A stretch of 7,229 nt of DNA. Source: Candidatus Aenigmatarchaeota archaeon. GTDB lineage: Archaea; Aenigmatarchaeota; Aenigmatarchaeia; PWEA01. Location of the stretch: contig PUKU01000029.1 in NCBI GenBank assembly GCA_003550625.1, positions 1 through 7,229 of the forward strand, read 5' to 3'. This document shows positions 1 through 5,404 of the stretch, one piece after another. Each line of letters begins with the position of its first letter. Positions within the stretch are counted from its first letter, which is position 1. The notes under the pieces are model-generated. The model was given only the letters and a program-made list of their open reading frames with translations. It made no database searches and was not told the origin of the DNA. The translations under genes and the position numbers were made by a program.

Positions 1-294
1 GACAGATCACGGCTTATAACCACGTGGAAAAAGGTTGAACCAGGGACCAACGGTGCTGTATCACCGTTAGGAACGCTTCTTTCTGCTACAGGATCGGCGA
101 TTATAGCCATACTTTCGTACTATATGTTACAAATCAACCCAGTTGTAGTCTTTGTGGCAGGCTTTGCTGGTTGTCATATAGACTCCTTGCTCGGTGCGAC
201 CCTCGAGAGAAGGGGATACCTTACTAAGTCAGGTGTAAATCTCTTGGCAACCCTTTCCGGAGGTATAATTGCATTTATTCTGGTTGCTCTATAA
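1..294 (+). CDS. DUF92 family integral membrane protein, C-terminal part (5' end outside window)
   Basis: The reading frame is open from base 1 to the TAA at 292-294 and gives the last 97 residues. Two family signatures are visible: GTNGAVSPLGT at visible residues 15-25, and GFAGCHIDSLLGATLERRG (54-72) followed by SGVNLLATLSGG (77-88). These match the conserved C-terminal half of the DUF92/TIGR00297 family as I know it. Hydrophobic stretches at about 31-54 and 80-97 are membrane segments. The plant member VTE6 is a phytyl-phosphate kinase; the archaeal substrate is not established, but a polyprenyl-phosphate in lipid metabolism is a plausible inference. The gene ends 40 bases before the PRC-barrel gene on the same strand, so the two could be cotranscribed, although a TATA-like sequence lies between them. 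The start cannot be seen. Confidence 0.85.
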   Translation, partial: DRSRLITTWKKVEPGTNGAVSPLGTLLSATGSAIIAILSYYMLQINPVVVFVAGFAGCHIDSLLGATLERRGYLTKSGVNLLATLSGGIIAFILVAL

Positions 295-296
295 AT

Positions 297-305
297 TTTA
301 AATAA
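297..305 (+). promoter_or_regulatory. Possible TATA box for the PRC-barrel gene
   Basis: TTTAAATAA lies just after the DUF92 stop codon. An archaeal transcript starting about 26 bases downstream would begin near 325-330, right at the GGTGAT of the next gene, leaving almost no leader. The motif is common in AT-rich DNA, so read-through from the DUF92 gene is an alternative. Confidence 0.35.
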
Positions 306-334
306 GGAGAAAAACAATACTAAATGGTGATAGC

Positions 335-592
335 ATGGCAGACATTAGAGGAAAAAAACTTATGGGAAAGGTAGTAGTTTCTGAAGAAGCAGGCAAAAAA
401 TTTGGGACAGTCGGAGACGTTTCTTTCATAACAGAGTCAGGAGAGCTTATGAATCTGATTCTAACCGAACCAACGAAGCACGTCACCGATCTTCAAGTAG
501 AAATGGATGAAAGTGGAAGACATCTTATTCCGTTTTCAGCTATAAACTCAGTGGGGGACTTTGTAATTGTATCGGAGAGAGACATAATCTAG
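335..592 (+). CDS. Small stand-alone PRC-barrel domain protein
   Basis: An 85-residue cytoplasmic protein made of one PRC-barrel domain: the opening IRGKKLMGKVVVSEEAGKKFG (residues 4-24) is the typical first strands, GTVGDVSF follows, and the ending HLIPFSAINSVGDFVIV (62-78) is the typical final strands. No membrane segment or second domain is present. Start: the ATG follows GGTGAT (326-331) with a three-base gap, matching the 3' end of archaeal 16S rRNA. PRC-barrels serve as protein-docking or RNA-processing modules; in haloarchaea, short PRC-barrel proteins of about this length (CdpB1/CdpB2) bind the SepF cell-division system. Whether this one does is inference from size and fold. The gene ends 22 bases from the stop codon of radA, which converges on it. 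Confidence 0.85.
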   Translation: MADIRGKKLMGKVVVSEEAGKKFGTVGDVSFITESGELMNLILTEPTKHVTDLQVEMDESGRHLIPFSAINSVGDFVIVSERDII

Positions 593-614
593 TGTTCCAA
601 GAAGTTTTCCTCCG

Positions 615-1559
615 CTACTTGTCTATTATACCCTCTTCAGATATTTTGAAGGGGGCTTCTCCTTCTGGTTTATAGGGACTGTCTACAAGTTTGCATATTC
701 TTGTATCTCCCTTACCTTTTCTAAGATACATTCTAAAGGCTGCTGCGTGGTGTAGTATATGTCCACCTATTGCTTCGGTTGGATCTCCGAACATTACATC
801 AGGCTTTGACATAACCTGGTTAGATATGAACACAGCCACGTTGTATACCTCCGCCAGTCTCTGAAGATCGTGAAGGTGTCTGTTAAGCTTCTGTTGCCTC
901 TCTGCAAGGCTTCCCCTACCTGTGTAGTCTGCTCTAAACTGGCCTGTCAAGGAGTCAACTATTACGAGGCCTATGTCATTGTTTTCTAATATTTCATCTG
1001 CTTCATTGGCCAGCACCATCTGGTGGTCCGAGTTGTATGCTCTGGCCACAAATATGTTATCAAGAACTTCCTCAGGGTCCATGTCCGCGTTCTCCGCTAT
1101 CTCCTTTATTCTCTCCGGCCTGAAGGTGTTTTCCGTATCTATAAACACACAGCCCTTGTTAAGTCCTCCCTCATCTTCATCCTTCTGGACGTTAACCGAG
1201 AGTTGGAACGCAAGCTGTGTCTTTCCTGATCCATACCCACCATATACTTCGGTTATAGACTGTGTTTCAGTACCTCCTCCTATCAGTTCGTTTATCTTTT
1301 CTGAACCCATGCTTATTTTTCCAACATCATCCTTTCTTTCATATACCTTGGAAGCCGTATCGAAGCCCATATCCAGCTCGCTTCGTGCGGCATGTATTAT
1401 CTTCTCTGCGGTTGCCTCTCCTATAGAGGTCTTTCCGCATATCTCTCCAGAAGATGCAGCTGCAATTGACATCAGGTCCTTGTAGCCCTCGTCCTTGAGC
1501 TTCTCTGCAGTCTTCTCTCCTACACCCGGTAACTCTTCTAACTTTGTTTCTTCTGTCAT
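615..1559 (-). CDS. radA: DNA repair and recombination protein RadA
   Basis: Archaeal RecA/Rad51 recombinase (314 residues) that forms ATP-dependent filaments on single-stranded DNA and catalyses strand exchange. An N-terminal helix-hairpin-helix domain covers about 1-60 (LEELPGVGEKTAEKL). The polymerisation FxxA motif is F66-D-T-A69. Walker A is GGYGSGKT at 107-114, the catalytic glutamate lies in IDTENTFRPER (E143), Walker B is LVIVD at 198-202, and NQVMSKPD (247-254) and LVDSPYKPEGEAPF (291-304) are typical of RadA. Length is normal for an intein-free archaeal RadA. An oddity is G108 in Walker A where archaeal RadA and Rad51 normally have glutamate (GEFGSGKT). The start is supported by GTGAT at 1564-1568. 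It is the last gene of the histone-RPA-radA cluster, 37 bases after the RPA stop, with a possible promoter of its own. Confidence 0.97.
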   Translation of the reverse strand: MTEETKLEELPGVGEKTAEKLKDEGYKDLMSIAAASSGEICGKTSIGEATAEKIIHAARSELDMGFDTASKVYERKDDVGKISMGSEKINELIGGGTETQSITEVYGGYGSGKTQLAFQLSVNVQKDEDEGGLNKGCVFIDTENTFRPERIKEIAENADMDPEEVLDNIFVARAYNSDHQMVLANEADEILENNDIGLVIVDSLTGQFRADYTGRGSLAERQQKLNRHLHDLQRLAEVYNVAVFISNQVMSKPDVMFGDPTEAIGGHILHHAAAFRMYLRKGKGDTRICKLVDSPYKPEGEAPFKISEEGIIDK

Positions 1560-1588
1560 TAGATCACTAAGGATTTACTTTTGAGTTC

Positions 1589-1595
1589 TTAAATA
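1589..1595 (-). promoter_or_regulatory. Possible TATA box of radA
   Basis: Read on the minus strand this is TATTTAA, just after the RPA stop codon. A start about 26 bases downstream would fall near 1566, at the GTGAT ribosome-binding site of radA (1564-1568). This could let radA be transcribed apart from the histone-RPA genes, for example after DNA damage, but cotranscription is equally possible. Confidence 0.35.
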
Positions 1596-1596
1596 T

Positions 1597-2595
1597 TTAC
1601 ATCGATTTTAGTACTTTCTTCACTTCCTTCTTCAGATCAACCTCCTCCGATGTATTTGCTATAACTTCAGGTCTACCGAAAAAGTCGTTTATCTTTACAC
1701 GCCCCTGGATTATAATTTCGTTTCCTATTAGTTCCTCACATAGATCCACAAATTCATCCATGTTCTTTCCCTCCTCCGTCATTTCCCAGGCTTCCTCCGT
1801 GTCTATACCAAGCAGTTTTTCGACCTCGTCCCTGAAGAACACTGATCTTATTGAGTCTGTTCCGTCGTCGACAACTATGGACAGTGCCATGTTAACCTGA
1901 ACTTCGTCGTGTTCTTCACACTTGTCTCCTTCAACCTTTTTATCACACTCAGGACATTTCTTGTAAAATGGACTGTCTCCAAATACGTTGACGACCGTCC
2001 CTCTTATCTCTGTGTTCTCACCGGGCGTAAGATCTTCTATGTAAGTTCTGGTATACCCATCCGGAGAGGATCCACCTGGTGATATTTCTACATCGATCTC
2101 AACATCGGTTTCCTTTAACTTACCCGACCTTCCGAGTCTGATCTCAGGCTGACCTCTGTTGTCCTCGGTGACGTAACCGTTTTCTATCATTATAGTGTCC
2201 CCGACCACTATCTTTTCCTCTTCTATGAGCTTGTCCACCTCTTCGTTCCAGAGAGAAAACCTAATTGTTCCTGTCTCGTCCTTTAGAATAAGATTAGCGA
2301 CCTTTCCCTCACCTTTGTCTGTCTTGAACTCCCTGGGACCGAATATACTTTCGATCTTGGCAGCAACGGTTGCGCTGTTCATCCCCGATACTACATTCTC
2401 TATCTTAAGGGAAGTACTATCATCGTCTATGAGTTCCAACCCACAGTCCTTTGCTACTATGTGGGCAGCCCCCTCAAAGGATATTAGACCACTGTACTCC
2501 TTTTCCTTCTCCTTTATGGTATCTATAACCTCGTCTACCTCCTTCCCCTCCTTCTCTGCTATCCTTTCGGCTAACTCCTTAACCTCTTTCTTCAT
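1597..2595 (-). CDS. Replication protein A (single-stranded DNA-binding protein, OB folds plus zinc finger)
   Basis: A 332-residue archaeal RPA, which coats single-stranded DNA in replication, repair and recombination. A helical N-terminal region (1-55) contains ISFEGAAHIVAKDCG (38-52). OB fold 1 spans about 70-160 (VANLILKDETGTIRFSLW, 99-116). OB fold 2 (about 185-320) carries a zinc-finger insertion C214-x2-C217-x8-C226-x2-H229, like DNA-binding domain C of eukaryotic RPA70. The start is ATG at 2595: GTGAT lies at 2600-2604 with a four-base gap. An in-frame start at 2655 would add 20 residues (FFIFVILM and so on) that overlap the histone gene and do not look like RPA. The gene follows the histone by 25 bases and precedes radA by 37, suggesting an operon whose products meet on the same DNA substrates. 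The protein is very acidic. Confidence 0.93.
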   Translation of the reverse strand: MKKEVKELAERIAEKEGKEVDEVIDTIKEKEKEYSGLISFEGAAHIVAKDCGLELIDDDSTSLKIENVVSGMNSATVAAKIESIFGPREFKTDKGEGKVANLILKDETGTIRFSLWNEEVDKLIEEEKIVVGDTIMIENGYVTEDNRGQPEIRLGRSGKLKETDVEIDVEISPGGSSPDGYTRTYIEDLTPGENTEIRGTVVNVFGDSPFYKKCPECDKKVEGDKCEEHDEVQVNMALSIVVDDGTDSIRSVFFRDEVEKLLGIDTEEAWEMTEEGKNMDEFVDLCEELIGNEIIIQGRVKINDFFGRPEVIANTSEEVDLKKEVKKVLKSM

Positions 2596-2620
2596 AAGAA
2601 TCACAAAAATAAAAAAAGAT

Positions 2621-2830
2621 TTAGAAGCCTTTTCTGCTTGCAAGCCTAACATCACTGGCCTTTACAGTCTTCCTTCCCGCGTGGTCAGCCAGTGCTGCCG
2701 ACTCTGCTGCTAGATCAGCTGCAATCTCTTCGAGCACTTCTGCAAACTCCCTTGCTGCCTCTTCTGATACTCTCTTTGCTCCTTGGCTTCTTATAATCCT
2801 ATCGACCGGCGCTAATGGTAGTTCACCCAT
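2621..2830 (-). CDS. Archaeal histone (HMfB-type)
   Basis: A 69-residue single histone fold, the usual length of HMfA/HMfB-type proteins, which dimerise and wrap DNA. Visible are the N-terminal ELPLAPVDRIIRSQGAKRVS (3-22), the long central helix (about 23-50) and HAGRKTVKASDV (50-61) with the conserved RKT DNA-contacting loop. G17 sits where HMfB has G16, which is needed for close stacking of histone layers. Start: ATG at 2830 is preceded by GGTG (2836-2839) with a five-base gap and gives the family length. An upstream in-frame GTG at 2842 would add four residues, overlap that ribosome-binding site and is less likely. First gene of the histone-RPA-radA cluster, with a clear TATA box at 2864-2872. 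Confidence 0.96.
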   Translation of the reverse strand: MGELPLAPVDRIIRSQGAKRVSEEAAREFAEVLEEIAADLAAESAALADHAGRKTVKASDVRLASRKGF

Positions 2831-2863
2831 TTTTACACCCACAGAGAAAGAGCGGTCTGGAAC

Positions 2864-2872
2864 TATTTAAAA
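2864..2872 (-). promoter_or_regulatory. TATA box of the histone-RPA-radA cluster
   Basis: The minus strand reads TTTTAAATA, about 36 bases before the histone ATG. A start about 26 bases downstream would be near 2842, giving a leader of roughly 12 bases that contains the GGTG at 2836-2839. Spacing, sequence and a divergent gene boundary all agree. Confidence 0.6.
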
Positions 2873-2891
2873 TTTATCCAAGGCGTTACTC

Positions 2892-2901
2892 TTTTATTTT
2901 T
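2892..2901 (+). promoter_or_regulatory. Probable TATA box of the DUF373 gene (leaderless transcript)
   Basis: TTTTATTTTT lies about 25 bases before the ATG at 2921, so transcription should begin at or within a base or two of the start codon. The bases before the ATG (TCTATTATGTTAT) contain no GGTG/GAGG ribosome-binding site, as expected for a leaderless archaeal mRNA. Confidence 0.5.
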
Positions 2902-2920
2902 ACTTAATCTATTATGTTAT

Positions 2921-3946
2921 ATGTCCGAAAAGGTTCTTGTGCTTGCAGTGGATAGAGACGATGATGTAGGAAGGAAGACAGATTACAGTGGTCCTATTGT
3001 TGGAAGAGAGAAAAATCTTGAGGTTGCAAATGCGCTTGCTCTCTCCGACCCAGAGGACTCGGACTCCAATACCATATTCCAAGCTGTTCAGATATATGAT
3101 TCCAGAGACTATGCCGAAGTGGCTACCATAACAGGACGTTCACATGTGGGGGTCGAAAGCGACGAAGAACTAACAGACCAGCTTAAACAGGTTCTGGATG
3201 AAACAGGAGCTGGTAGAGTTGTGATTGTGGTCGACGGCACAGAGGACGAGCAGATACTGCCCATAGTTCAGAGCCACGCAGAAATAGTCTCAGTAAAGAG
3301 GGTGATAATGAAACAGAGCGAGAGACTTGAGGGTATGTACTACCAGGTAAACGAATTCTTCAAGGAGGTTGTTTCCGATCCAAAAATGGGTCGTGTGTTT
3401 TTCGGTTTTCCTGCCCTGGTCCTTATATTTTACTCGATATTTGGCGTGACAGGATGGAGAATTACCCTGGGGGTTCTAGGAATATATCTTTTGATAAGAG
3501 GCTTCCATCTGGATGAGCCGGTGGGTAAGGTATACGAAGAGATACAGACATCTTTCACCGCCAGAAGGGTGACCTTCTTTTTCTATGTGGTTTCAATAGC
3601 CATAGCTGCCATAGCATTTAACAGTGGTTATAACGTGGTTCAGAGCGAGCCCACCGCAGACCTTATAGAGTCGAGCGCTGCTTTCTTGGGTGGGTCCATA
3701 TACCTGTTTTTCATAGCCTTTCTGGTATCCATGGTAGGGAGGTCCATACTGGTGTTTCCCGACAGATCAAAGATAATGAGACATTCCACATACACGGCCT
3801 TCTTCCTAGGTTTTACCATAGTTGCTTCCGAAGCAAGCAGGGTAATACTCAGACCAGAGATGGGACTAGAGCGATTTTCAATATCGATAGCCCTCGGGCT
3901 TGTTTTTGTTTCAGCTACTCTCTCACTTGAGAAGATATTTGGTTAA
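2921..3946 (+). CDS. DUF373 family integral membrane protein
   Basis: A 341-residue protein of the archaeal DUF373 family; its function is unknown. The cytoplasmic N-terminal half (1-150) has the conserved acidic motifs VDRDDDVGRK (10-19), GPIVGREKN (24-32), DPEDSDSNTIF (43-53), ATITG (68-72), VVDGTEDE (103-110), LPIVQS (113-118) and KQSERLE (131-137). The C-terminal half carries about six membrane segments, at roughly 159-176, 179-195, 217-233, 253-273, 290-308 and 319-336. The clusters of Asp and Glu suggest metal or nucleotide binding, which is inference. Length and order are normal for the family. It is divergent from the histone gene, only 90 bases separate the two starts, and it appears to be leaderless. 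Downstream is the AT-rich region with repeated promoter-like modules. Confidence 0.92.
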   Translation: MSEKVLVLAVDRDDDVGRKTDYSGPIVGREKNLEVANALALSDPEDSDSNTIFQAVQIYDSRDYAEVATITGRSHVGVESDEELTDQLKQVLDETGAGRVVIVVDGTEDEQILPIVQSHAEIVSVKRVIMKQSERLEGMYYQVNEFFKEVVSDPKMGRVFFGFPALVLIFYSIFGVTGWRITLGVLGIYLLIRGFHLDEPVGKVYEEIQTSFTARRVTFFFYVVSIAIAAIAFNSGYNVVQSEPTADLIESSAAFLGGSIYLFFIAFLVSMVGRSILVFPDRSKIMRHSTYTAFFLGFTIVASEASRVILRPEMGLERFSISIALGLVFVSATLSLEKIFG

Positions 3947-3953
3947 AATACTG

Positions 3954-3990
3954 TTATAAAATATATTTTTTAGTAAATGTTTTAGTAAAT
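3954..3990 (+). promoter_or_regulatory. Module copy 1: TTATAA TATA-like box plus two TTTAGTAAAT elements
   Basis: TTATAA (3954-3959) is followed, 15 bases start to start, by TTTAGTAAAT (3969-3978), and the same ten bases recur at 3981-3990, a 12-base period. Bases 3954-3984 match 5231-5261 at 29 of 31 positions. TTTA-G-TAAA is an odd-length inverted repeat, as expected for a site bound by a dimeric regulator. A transcript from this TATA box would begin near 3983, about 145 bases before the winged-helix gene at 4130: either a long leader or a short RNA ending at the T-run 4020-4025. The T-run at 3966-3971 may also end DUF373 transcription. Confidence 0.5.
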
Positions 3991-4085
3991 ATATTACATA
4001 AAACATATTTTATATTATATTTTTTGTAAGGAATATTAAATAAAACATAGTAATCAAAATATACTTTCTAAAGAATTAAATAAAA

Positions 4086-4095
4086 TATTTAAATA
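4086..4095 (+). promoter_or_regulatory. TATA box of the first winged-helix gene
   Basis: TATTTAAATA is centred about 26 bases before 4117, so a transcript would start just ahead of the ribosome-binding site AGGTG at 4118-4122. The match to the archaeal TATA consensus is good, although the surrounding DNA is AT-rich. Confidence 0.5.
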
Positions 4096-4129
4096 CTTCA
4101 TAAACTAATTAATATCCAGGTGTGAATGC

Positions 4130-4474
4130 GTGTCCAGCGAGGATATTTTTAAAGATTTGTTCTTACAGGAGAAGCCTGCGGAGATGCTTGTTTTTTTGAA
4201 AAAAGGCGATAATCCAAACTACGCAACCGAGGTAAGTAAGGGCATAGACTGCACCTACTCCCATACCATAAAGGTACTGGACCAGTTTGAGGAACTCGAG
4301 CTGGTCGAATTTACGAAGGAAGGCAGGATCAAACTGATTGAGTTAACAGAGGATGGGGAGGAAATAGCACATGATCTCGAAGGCCTGATAAGAAAGTTCA
4401 GAAGAAAGTCACAGGAAAATGAGGAAAGTTCAGAGGAAGACGAAGAATCAGAAGAAGAGGAAAAAGACGAGTAA
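4130..4474 (+). CDS. Small winged-helix DNA-binding protein with acidic C-terminal tail
   Basis: A 114-residue probable transcription regulator. Residues 13-82 look like a MarR/ArsR-type winged helix: a first helix KPAEMLVFLKKG (15-26), a helix-turn-helix YATEVSKGIDCTYSHTIKVLDQFEEL (31-56), a wing LVEFTKEGRIKLIELT (57-72) and a final helix (73-92). The tail 95-114 is extremely acidic, 14 of 20 residues being Asp or Glu, and is probably disordered. The start is GTG: AGGTG at 4118-4122 is seven bases upstream. The ATG at 4126 is out of frame. Neighbours are a second winged-helix gene and repeated TTTAGTAAA elements, so it is a candidate to bind them. I recognise the fold but no named family. 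Confidence 0.8.
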   Translation: MSSEDIFKDLFLQEKPAEMLVFLKKGDNPNYATEVSKGIDCTYSHTIKVLDQFEELELVEFTKEGRIKLIELTEDGEEIAHDLEGLIRKFRRKSQENEESSEEDEESEEEEKDE

Positions 4475-4484
4475 ATTATACTAC

Positions 4485-4517
4485 ACAACGTTTTGATAAA
4501 CTGGTTGTTGTCCTTTT
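4485..4517 (+). terminator. Possible 3'-end hairpin and T-run after the first winged-helix gene
   Basis: Ten bases after the stop codon, ACAACGTTT (4485-4493) can pair with AAAC (4498-4501) and GTTGT (4504-4508), skipping a two-base bulge, around a TGAT loop. TTTT follows at 4514-4517. Archaeal termination depends mainly on T-runs, so the hairpin may instead protect the mRNA end. The rest of 4518-4600 is less AT-rich than its surroundings, but I see no gene or clear structure in it. Confidence 0.35.
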
Positions 4518-4614
4518 GCGTTTCGGGCCATATTTTAGTTGGTTCCCTTGGGGGTTCAGTACGGATTTGCTTTCTCAATAACGTTATGTTGTAAACCTTT
4601 ATTTACCAAAAAAA

Positions 4615-4646
4615 CTATATTTATAACAAAATGTTGTTTAGTAAAA
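4615..4646 (+). promoter_or_regulatory. Module copy 2: promoter with TTTAGTAAA operator-like element, second winged-helix gene
   Basis: A TATA-like CTATATTTATAA (4615-4626) ends in TTATAA, and TTTAGTAAAA follows at 4637-4646, 16 bases from TTATAA. The predicted transcription start is near 4647, immediately before GGTG (4651-4654) and the ATG at 4660. The element therefore lies between TATA box and start, where archaeal repressors commonly bind. A related sequence, one mismatch from TTTTAGTAAATA on the opposite strand, is at 4600-4611. Confidence 0.5.
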
Positions 4647-4659
4647 ATAAGGTGTTTTT

Positions 4660-5133
4660 ATGCCAAAAGGAAATAAAAAACCTGTTCCTGTGAAAGGAGA
4701 AACATTGAAGAGTAAAGAAAGCCTTTACTTTCCATCTGTTCAAGGGAGCAAGTGGTCCTCGATAGACGGCGATATACGCTGGGAACTCGAGGAAGTAGTG
4801 GACCATATATTCCCAAAGGTATACCAGGAGAGAAGCAACAAATATGCGACGAAGCTTGTTGATTTTGTTCTTAAAAATCCAGACGGTGTTGAAAAGGAAA
4901 TGCTCTCAAATTTTCTAGAAAAGGAAGATATACCCTCATCTACCGCCTACAATGTAGTTATACCCAAGCTGGTTAAGTTCGGAATACTGCGAAGAGAAAG
5001 AGAGTCAGTTGAAAATGATCCCGGTAGAGGGTGGTTTATGATACTGAAACCATCAAAGTCTTTCTCGTCCCATCTGGAGAAACTGGCCCAAGAGTGGAGA
5101 AGTATATATAAGACTGCACTGAAAGATAGATGA
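4660..5133 (+). CDS. Winged-helix DNA-binding protein, 157 residues
   Basis: A probable regulator of unknown target. The first 30 residues are basic and probably flexible (PKGNKKPVPVKG, 2-13). Residues 60-130 look like a winged helix: KYATKLVDFVLKNPDGVEKE (61-80), recognition-helix region SSTAYNVVIPKLVKFGIL (93-110), then a wing RRERESVENDPGRGWFMILK (111-130) with a basic tip. A C-terminal helix SSHLEKLAQEWRSIYKTAL (136-154) could serve for dimerisation. No membrane segment or enzymatic motif is seen. The ATG follows GGTG (4651-4654) by five bases. Its promoter contains a TTTAGTAAA element also found twice upstream of the preceding winged-helix gene and before the candidate RNA at 5261, which suggests auto- or cross-regulation. 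I do not recognise a named family. Confidence 0.8.
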   Translation: MPKGNKKPVPVKGETLKSKESLYFPSVQGSKWSSIDGDIRWELEEVVDHIFPKVYQERSNKYATKLVDFVLKNPDGVEKEMLSNFLEKEDIPSSTAYNVVIPKLVKFGILRRERESVENDPGRGWFMILKPSKSFSSHLEKLAQEWRSIYKTALKDR

Positions 5134-5142
5134 TATTTTAAA

Positions 5143-5205
5143 TATTTTTTATAAATTATTTTCTTAAATATTTTTAATGAAATATATTTAATATAGTATT
5201 TTTTT
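5143..5205 (+). terminator. T-run cluster after the second winged-helix gene
   Basis: T-runs at 5145-5150, 5171-5175 and 5199-5205 follow the stop codon at 5131-5133, within DNA that is almost all A and T. Oligo-T runs of this kind are the main archaeal termination signal. TTAAATATTTTT occurs at 5138-5149 and again at 5164-5175. Confidence 0.5.
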
Positions 5206-5228
5206 AATAAGATTTTTATTATAATATA

Positions 5229-5255
5229 TTTTATAAAATATATTATTTAGTAAAT
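5229..5255 (+). promoter_or_regulatory. Module copy 3: TATA box plus ATTTAGTAAAT element before the candidate RNA
   Basis: TTTTATAAAATA (5229-5240) is a strong archaeal TATA match. ATTTA-G-TAAAT (5245-5255) is a perfect odd-length inverted repeat and lies between the TATA box and the predicted start near 5260. No protein gene follows on the plus strand; the hairpin-rich segment begins at about 5261. Bases 5231-5261 match module copy 1 at 29 of 31 positions. Confidence 0.5.
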
Positions 5256-5260
5256 ATTTT

Positions 5261-5335
5261 AAAACTCACGGAAATGTGAGAGTTGACCTGAGAACTCACG
5301 GCGGAATGAGAGCTTTTTATGATAAATAAAGGGCT
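5261..5335 (+). ncRNA. Candidate small structured RNA with three hairpins
   Basis: A GC-richer island in very AT-rich DNA with three consecutive hairpins. Hairpin 1: CTCAC (5265-5269) pairs with GTGAG (5276-5280) around a six-base loop. Hairpin 2: CTCA (5295-5298) pairs with TGAG (5307-5310). Hairpin 3: AGCTTTTTAT (5311-5320) pairs with ATAAAGGGCT (5326-5335) around GATAA, using two G-U wobbles that form only if the plus strand is the RNA. Hairpins 1 and 2 are 30-base tandem copies (15 of the first 20 bases identical from 5263 and 5293), and GTGAG of the first could also pair with CTCAC of the second. A TATA box at 5229-5240 predicts a start near 5260. The 3' end could be the T-run 5314-5318 or beyond hairpin 3. 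No known RNA family is recognised; function is unknown. Confidence 0.45.
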
Positions 5336-5404
5336 AAGAGCGTTTAAAACAACTAAAAAGAGTACTAAATAAATTTAAAGTAAAAATAAAAGATTTAGAG
5401 GGTT

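Larger units (their letters stand above)
3947..4129. other. AT-rich intergenic region between the DUF373 and first winged-helix genes
   Basis: This 183-base stretch is almost entirely A and T and has no coding potential on either strand. It holds T-runs at 3966-3971 and 4020-4025, which are candidate archaeal terminators for the DUF373 gene, module copy 1 (3954-3990), and the promoter of the gene at 4130. Confidence 0.6.
5134..5404. other. Intergenic region between convergent genes
   Basis: This 271-base gap separates the second winged-helix gene from the minus-strand gene ending at 5405. It contains T-runs (5143-5205), module copy 3 (5229-5255) and the hairpin segment (5261-5335). From 5336 to 5404 the minus strand is T-rich (for example CTTTTATTTTTACTTT) and probably ends transcription of the minus-strand gene. 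No protein-coding frame is convincing. Confidence 0.6.

Noticed and set aside
973..1485. Long plus-strand frame opposite radA
   Set aside because: Antisense shadow of a clear RadA gene with low-complexity serine/proline-rich translation; the same holds for frames opposite RPA (2195-2713) and alaS (6513-7067).
2596..2655. Longer RPA start at 2655
   Set aside because: It overlaps the histone gene, adds residues unlike RPA and lacks a ribosome-binding site, whereas 2595 has GTGAT.
2831..2842. GTG start of the histone at 2842
   Set aside because: It overlaps the GGTG that serves the ATG at 2830 and makes the protein longer than the usual histone length.
4255..4578. Minus-strand frame opposite the first winged-helix gene
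   Set aside because: Its serine-rich translation is the complement of the acidic-tail codons, and there is no ribosome-binding site or promoter.
4518..4600. Possible RNA gene in the less AT-rich gap before the second winged-helix gene
   Set aside because: Only a three-base CCC/GGG pairing is seen, with no cloverleaf, box motif or TATA box at suitable spacing.
3947..5260. Replication origin suggested by AT-rich DNA with repeats
   Set aside because: No Orc1/Cdc6 gene and no origin-recognition-box repeats are visible; the repeated element has TATA-box spacing instead.
5263..5312. Two 30-base spaced repeats that might be a CRISPR fragment
   Set aside because: Only two imperfect copies, no spacers of constant length, no cas genes, and the units are better explained as tandem hairpins.
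5261..5335. C/D box guide RNA
   Set aside because: One CTGA at 5288-5291 resembles a D box, but no convincing RTGATGA C box is correctly placed.
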